Source: Lota lota (taxonomy: Eukaryota > Chordata > Actinopteri > Gadiformes > Lotidae). Taken from it: a stretch of 64,000 nt of DNA. The notes beneath the pieces were generated by a model. That model saw only the letters and a list, made by a program, of their open reading frames with translations, ran no database searches and was not told the origin of the DNA. The stretch is taken from positions 4,693,001-4,757,000 of the forward strand of contig JACYXH010000216.1 of NCBI GenBank assembly GCA_026745465.1. The letters are read 5' to 3'. Position numbers and translations under genes: made by a program. Of the stretch, positions 60,531 to 64,000 are shown in pieces; positions within the stretch are counted from its first letter, which is position 1; each line of letters starts with the position of its first letter.

Positions 60531-62222
60531 GGCCCGCAGGCTGAGTCTCTTCAGGGTCTCGTAGCCCACCACAATGAGCACAGAGGTGGGCATGGCGGCG
60601 ATGATGCGGGCCGACAGCCCCTTGGTCATCCCTCGAGCCCCCTCCTCGGCCAGCAGCTGCTTGAAGGTCTCAGACACGGAAGAGCGTCCCTCCACCTGGC
60701 AGACAGACAGACGGACGAGTAGGTCACCCGCTATGTTCTACCACTATGTACCACTAAGTTCAACATGGTCGACACAACCATGTATAGTTTGTCTTCTCAG
60801 TCAGGTTATACACTGTGACCATGTGGAAATACTTGGTACTTGGTCATTTGCAATGTCTATAAAACAAAAAGTCAAGAAACAAGGCAATTTCAGGAGAGAA
60901 TTTGCCGATTTCTAGGCTAGTGACTTGAAACGTGTACCTTCCCACCAGTATGTGTGGAAGCTGATACAGAATATGTAGCAGAATACAAACAGGACAGTGT
61001 GTTTCAGGACAGTCAGGATTCAAGATGAACTGGTGTATAGTCTTTTCAATGTGAATCCTGCATCTGTGATTCACCTGCACTCTGGCCCGAACCACGTCCA
61101 TCGGGTTGGTGATGGTGGAGGCGGTGGCGGCCGCCATTGGTCCTGCTATGGCTAGCACGATCAGCTGAGGGCAACCGCTGGGCGTGATGCTGGACAGCCG
61201 CTCTAGAAACACAGATGAGGGAAGAATGAGGATTCATGAGGATTCTGTGTAAAACATGCCATGGTGGCTTACATTGAATGCCTTGCAGCATGCCTGTTTT
61301 TTAAGCTAGTTTATAGTTCATGAAGCATTAACCAAGTGATAGAATAACCAATAAAAGGATTGTGATCTATGCTCCATCCTGTAAACCAGATAACCAGTCG
61401 TAATTACAACTCACCGGTTTATTTTTAATTGAAATATCGCTTTGGATATTGGGTACATTGAAAGAGAGTACAACATTTGTGGCTGTACTTGCGACAATCA
61501 CAAAACATGATGATGACGCAATGAAGCCTTGTTTTCTAGGAACACACGACAGAAACCAAGAGAAGACCGTTACCGCTGTAGAAGTGGTAGAAAGGCCACC
61601 AGAGAGCACTGTTGGGGATGTAGGTGAGCAGCGACGCCACGTATCCCCGGTAAAACCCGCGGAACCCGTCGGCGGCAGATATCTGCACCACGATGTCACG
61701 GGTCTGTCCGAAGGAAAACCGCCCTCGTTTGGCCGAGGACGACGCAGCCGCCGCGGCCACCCTGGGTTTGACCTTGAAGCGGGTCAGGTGCTCGCCCTGG
61801 CCCTGCATCATCAGCTGCTGGGACACCACGTCGATGGGCACCGTGATGGTCTGCGCCACCAGCGACGCCGCGCCCCCGGCCACCAGAGACTTGACCGTGT
61901 TGCTGGGAGAGTAGTGCGACACGTACTTGCGCACCAGCTCGTAGGTGGTGATGTAGGCCTGCCCGGACACCAGCGTGAAGGTGCTGACCATGAAGCCCCG
62001 GTACAAGCCGCGCAGGCCCTCCGCACGCAGGATCTTACAGAAGGCGTCCAGTGTGCCTGTGTACAGCGCCTTGCCCTTCTGCACCTGCAGCAGGGTGCGG
62101 ATGAGGCTGGCGGGGTACACCGTGAGCCGGGTGGTCATGGTCATAAACACCCCCAGGGAGTAGAACTTCCTCTTGTCCAGGTCCTCCCATTCGATGATCT
62201 GGATGGTACCTTTCTGCTGCAT
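60504..62222 (-). CDS. slc25a44: Solute carrier family 25 member 44, complete coding region, three exons
   Basis: Minus-strand exons 62222-61574, 61202-61075 and 60695-60504 (TGA) join in phase to 322 residues, against 314 in human. Start MQQKGTIQIIEWEDLDKRKF matches human MEDKRNIQIIEWEHLDKKKF; an upstream in-frame ATG at 62252 is less likely because it lies beyond the conserved start. Three mitochondrial-carrier repeats are seen: PASLIRTLLQVQKG, PIDVVSQQLMMQG and NPMDVVRARVQ, each at the first matrix helix. The conserved ending is LSLRADLVESRHW. Family knowledge: inner-membrane carrier that imports branched-chain amino acids into mitochondria. A loop in repeat 2 (RVAAAAASSSAKRGRF) is longer and more Ala/Ser-rich than the human counterpart and explains the greater length. 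The stop codon lies at the edge of a tandem repeat. Confidence 0.96.
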
Positions 62223-62862
62223 GCCGCCGGTCCACGCAGAGCTCTGCCCCACCTCGAGCTACAGTACTGGAGAGGAAACCCTTTCCACGGCCATGCACTG
62301 TGATGGGCAACAAGACGACACTCTAACATTAACAAATCACCACACTCGTCAACAGTAGCTCTACATAACGGATTTGGATACCATCAGACAGTAACGTTAC
62401 ACAATATAAAATGTGAATACTGCCTGTCAGTTATATTTAGACTTACGGTAACTAAGGACGTAAAGCACGTTGTTTCGTTGTTATAGCCTATTTATAGCTG
62501 ATACATTATGGTAATTGTGTAGAGATAAAGTACCGTCCAAAAAAAGCTTCCTGTGATCATGTGTCAACATCTCCAAGCCTTCGGATGAGTACAATAACAC
62601 TTTCTTAGCACGGTTAGATAGGATAGCATGCTGCTAAAATATAGATTTTTCCGATTTTTCACCAACATTAAAGATCATTAAAGAACATTAAAGAAATGTA
62701 GTAGGTTTACTAACTGTTACTGATCTGCGGTTTTGATCCGAACCCACTAAAACAACACTAACGTTAACAGTTAGTCCTCCACATGTGCAACATCGCGCTT
62801 TCTGCTGTGTCTTACTTAAAATCATACATCCACAGCGATTTATGTCAAGCACATAAACTTAC

Positions 62863-62960
62863 TTATTTAGAGGCCATTCGCAGACTTTAACGTCGTCTTC
62901 GGACAGTGTCCAGTGTCGTATAAAGGTTTGCATTAAAGGTGCAGGTCTTGAGTAACGCTA
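62863..62960 (-). other. Possible noncoding first exon of slc25a44
   Basis: On the minus strand CTAAATAA is followed by the strong donor GTAAGTTT at 62863/62862, and a matching acceptor (TACTGTAG) lies at about 62259-62266, upstream of the ATG. The right boundary is arbitrary. Confidence 0.35.
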
Positions 62961-63484
62961 CGGCCTAGTCTACAAGGTGGTTGCACAGAAAGTCACGCCT
63001 GCGCTTGTTTGCGCTAAGAAACGACACAAACAATGTCAAAGGTGAAAGGTCGCTAAAATTTACTTAAATGTCCTACCAAAATATTATTTAAATGTTCACA
63101 TTAAAATGTGTAAATTGTCTGTTGGGTTTTTATATGTGTTATTATAACGTAACGTTGGATAAATGTTTAAATATTATCTGAGGAAATGGCACATATTGCA
63201 TCCGTAGTCACGTGGCATCCTCTGACAAGGATTTAAAGCCACAGTCAATATTCCTCATGTCAAAAATAAACCTGGAAATAGCCAAATACATCATACTCTG
63301 ATTATATAGTCTGGAATGTGACCTTGACCCTCCGATCAGAACACACCTTTAATAAAAATAAGAAATACGAAAAACGTTGCAAGTACTTTAAAAAGAAAAC
63401 TGGAGATACAGTCCGCGGAGTCACATTGTCACTCCTTTTAAATATTTTAAACGTTCTGTTAATTCTACTCCTACTGTTGCTGTA

Positions 63485-63485
<1 letters not shown>

Positions 63486-63542
<57 letters not shown>

Positions 63543-63562
63543 TTACTATTACTACTACTACT
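63486..63562. repeat. (ACT)n trinucleotide repeat
   Basis: ACTACTACT array of about 55 bases followed by TATTACTATT variants, between slc25a44 and the gene starting at 63798. Confidence 0.93.
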
Positions 63563-63747
63563 CAAACAACAATAATATGAATAATCCTAAATAATATCCA
63601 TAATTAATAATAACATAATAACAAGTATTATAATATTTTAATTCAGTGTTATTTATTGGTTTAATTTGTCATTTTCGTATCCATTACAACAAAATGGATT
63701 TACACGAATAGGCCTCATCTGTTGGTAAATAGTTCAGGGAGATTTAA

Positions 63748-63766
63748 CGACGTCAAACGACGTCAC
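63748..63766 (+). promoter_or_regulatory. Two CRE-like sites (CGACGTCA) 10 bp apart
   Basis: CGACGTCA at 63748-63755 and again at 63758-63765, about 33-50 bases before the ATG at 63798. These match the core of CREB/ATF sites (TGACGTCA) and suggest a proximal promoter. Confidence 0.5.
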
Positions 63767-63797
63767 GAGAACGTCCATGTTCATTTCAGCAGTCATC

Positions 63798-63822
63798 ATG
63801 GCGTACGCTGCTCTTGTCAAAG
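63798..63822 (+). CDS. First coding exon of an unidentified gene (partial)
   Basis: ATG in good context (GTCATCATGG) opens the peptide MAYAALVK and is followed by the donor GGTAAAGAG, ending in phase 1 at 63822. Paired CRE-like motifs lie just upstream. The rest of the gene is beyond the window, and eight residues are too few to name it. Confidence 0.5.
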
Positions 63823-64000
63823 GTAAAGAGAGATCGTCTGTTGAACACGTATTATTGAGCAAATGTATAATCCAGGGGTGCGAATTAGTTGACGATACCA
63901 TTATACATTTATCATTGATAGCCTGTGATCTATTTTAACAGTAAATTTACCACATTGACGTCAAGAACATATAGCCTACAACTGTTAGCTGGGGAATGGC

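Noticed and set aside
62222-62252. Upstream in-frame ATG of slc25a44 (MGQSSAWTGG extension)
   Set aside because: The conserved family start aligns with the ATG at 62222; the extension is not part of the human protein.
61449-62303. 284-codon plus-strand open frame opposite slc25a44
   Set aside because: Shadow of the GC-rich slc25a44 exon; the minus-strand protein is clearly the conserved one.

Overview
The window reads as nuclear DNA of a teleost fish. It holds five spliced vertebrate genes plus the first exon of a sixth. Exons are joined by canonical GT/AG introns, and the DNA between them carries tRNA-derived SINE pieces, small DNA-transposon-like elements and many long microsatellites: (CA)n up to about 185 bp, (CT)n, (GA)n, long poly-C runs and an approximately 840-bp nearly pure G tract. 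Such heavy simple-repeat loading resembles cod-like (gadiform) genomes, but that placement is inference. No CRISPR array, rRNA or genuine tRNA gene was found.

Layout: (1) 661-6653, plus strand: the last ten exons of ptpn9 (PTP-MEG2), covering most of the Sec14/CRAL-TRIO lipid-binding domain and the whole tyrosine phosphatase domain; the 5' exons lie outside the window. (2) 6654-13500: ptpn9 3' UTR, a (CT)n tract, the giant G tract and a CCAAT/GC-box promoter region. (3) 13529-28928, plus: complete sin3a in 20 coding exons (1303 codons), with a long repeat-bearing 3' UTR. (4) 28929-38275: 3' UTR and intergenic DNA. (5) 38276-50630, minus: complete crabp1 in four tiny exons (137 codons) spread over 12.4 kb. 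(6) 50631-54320: the crabp1 upstream region, including a long pyrimidine tract, and the wdr61 5' end. (7) 54321-58163, plus: complete wdr61/skic8 (305 codons). (8) 60504-62222, minus: complete coding region of slc25a44 (322 codons). (9) 63798-63822, plus: the first coding exon of an unidentified gene.

The genes do not form a pathway. They encode a phosphatase, a chromatin co-repressor scaffold, a retinoic-acid binding protein, a Ski/PAF1-complex WD protein and a mitochondrial branched-chain amino-acid carrier. ptpn9-sin3a and crabp1-wdr61 are also neighbour pairs on human chromosome 15q, so local order is conserved; slc25a44 is on a different chromosome in human.

The most unusual sequence is a pair of related elements of about 1.05 and 1.18 kb (19223-20274 inside a sin3a intron, and 31667-32842 just after the sin3a gene). 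They have matching approximately 30-bp terminal inverted repeats and perfect short target-site duplications. Their interior is an array of two alternating six-base palindromes, ACTAGT and GATATC, about 15 of each in the first copy. I cannot assign this to a family I know.
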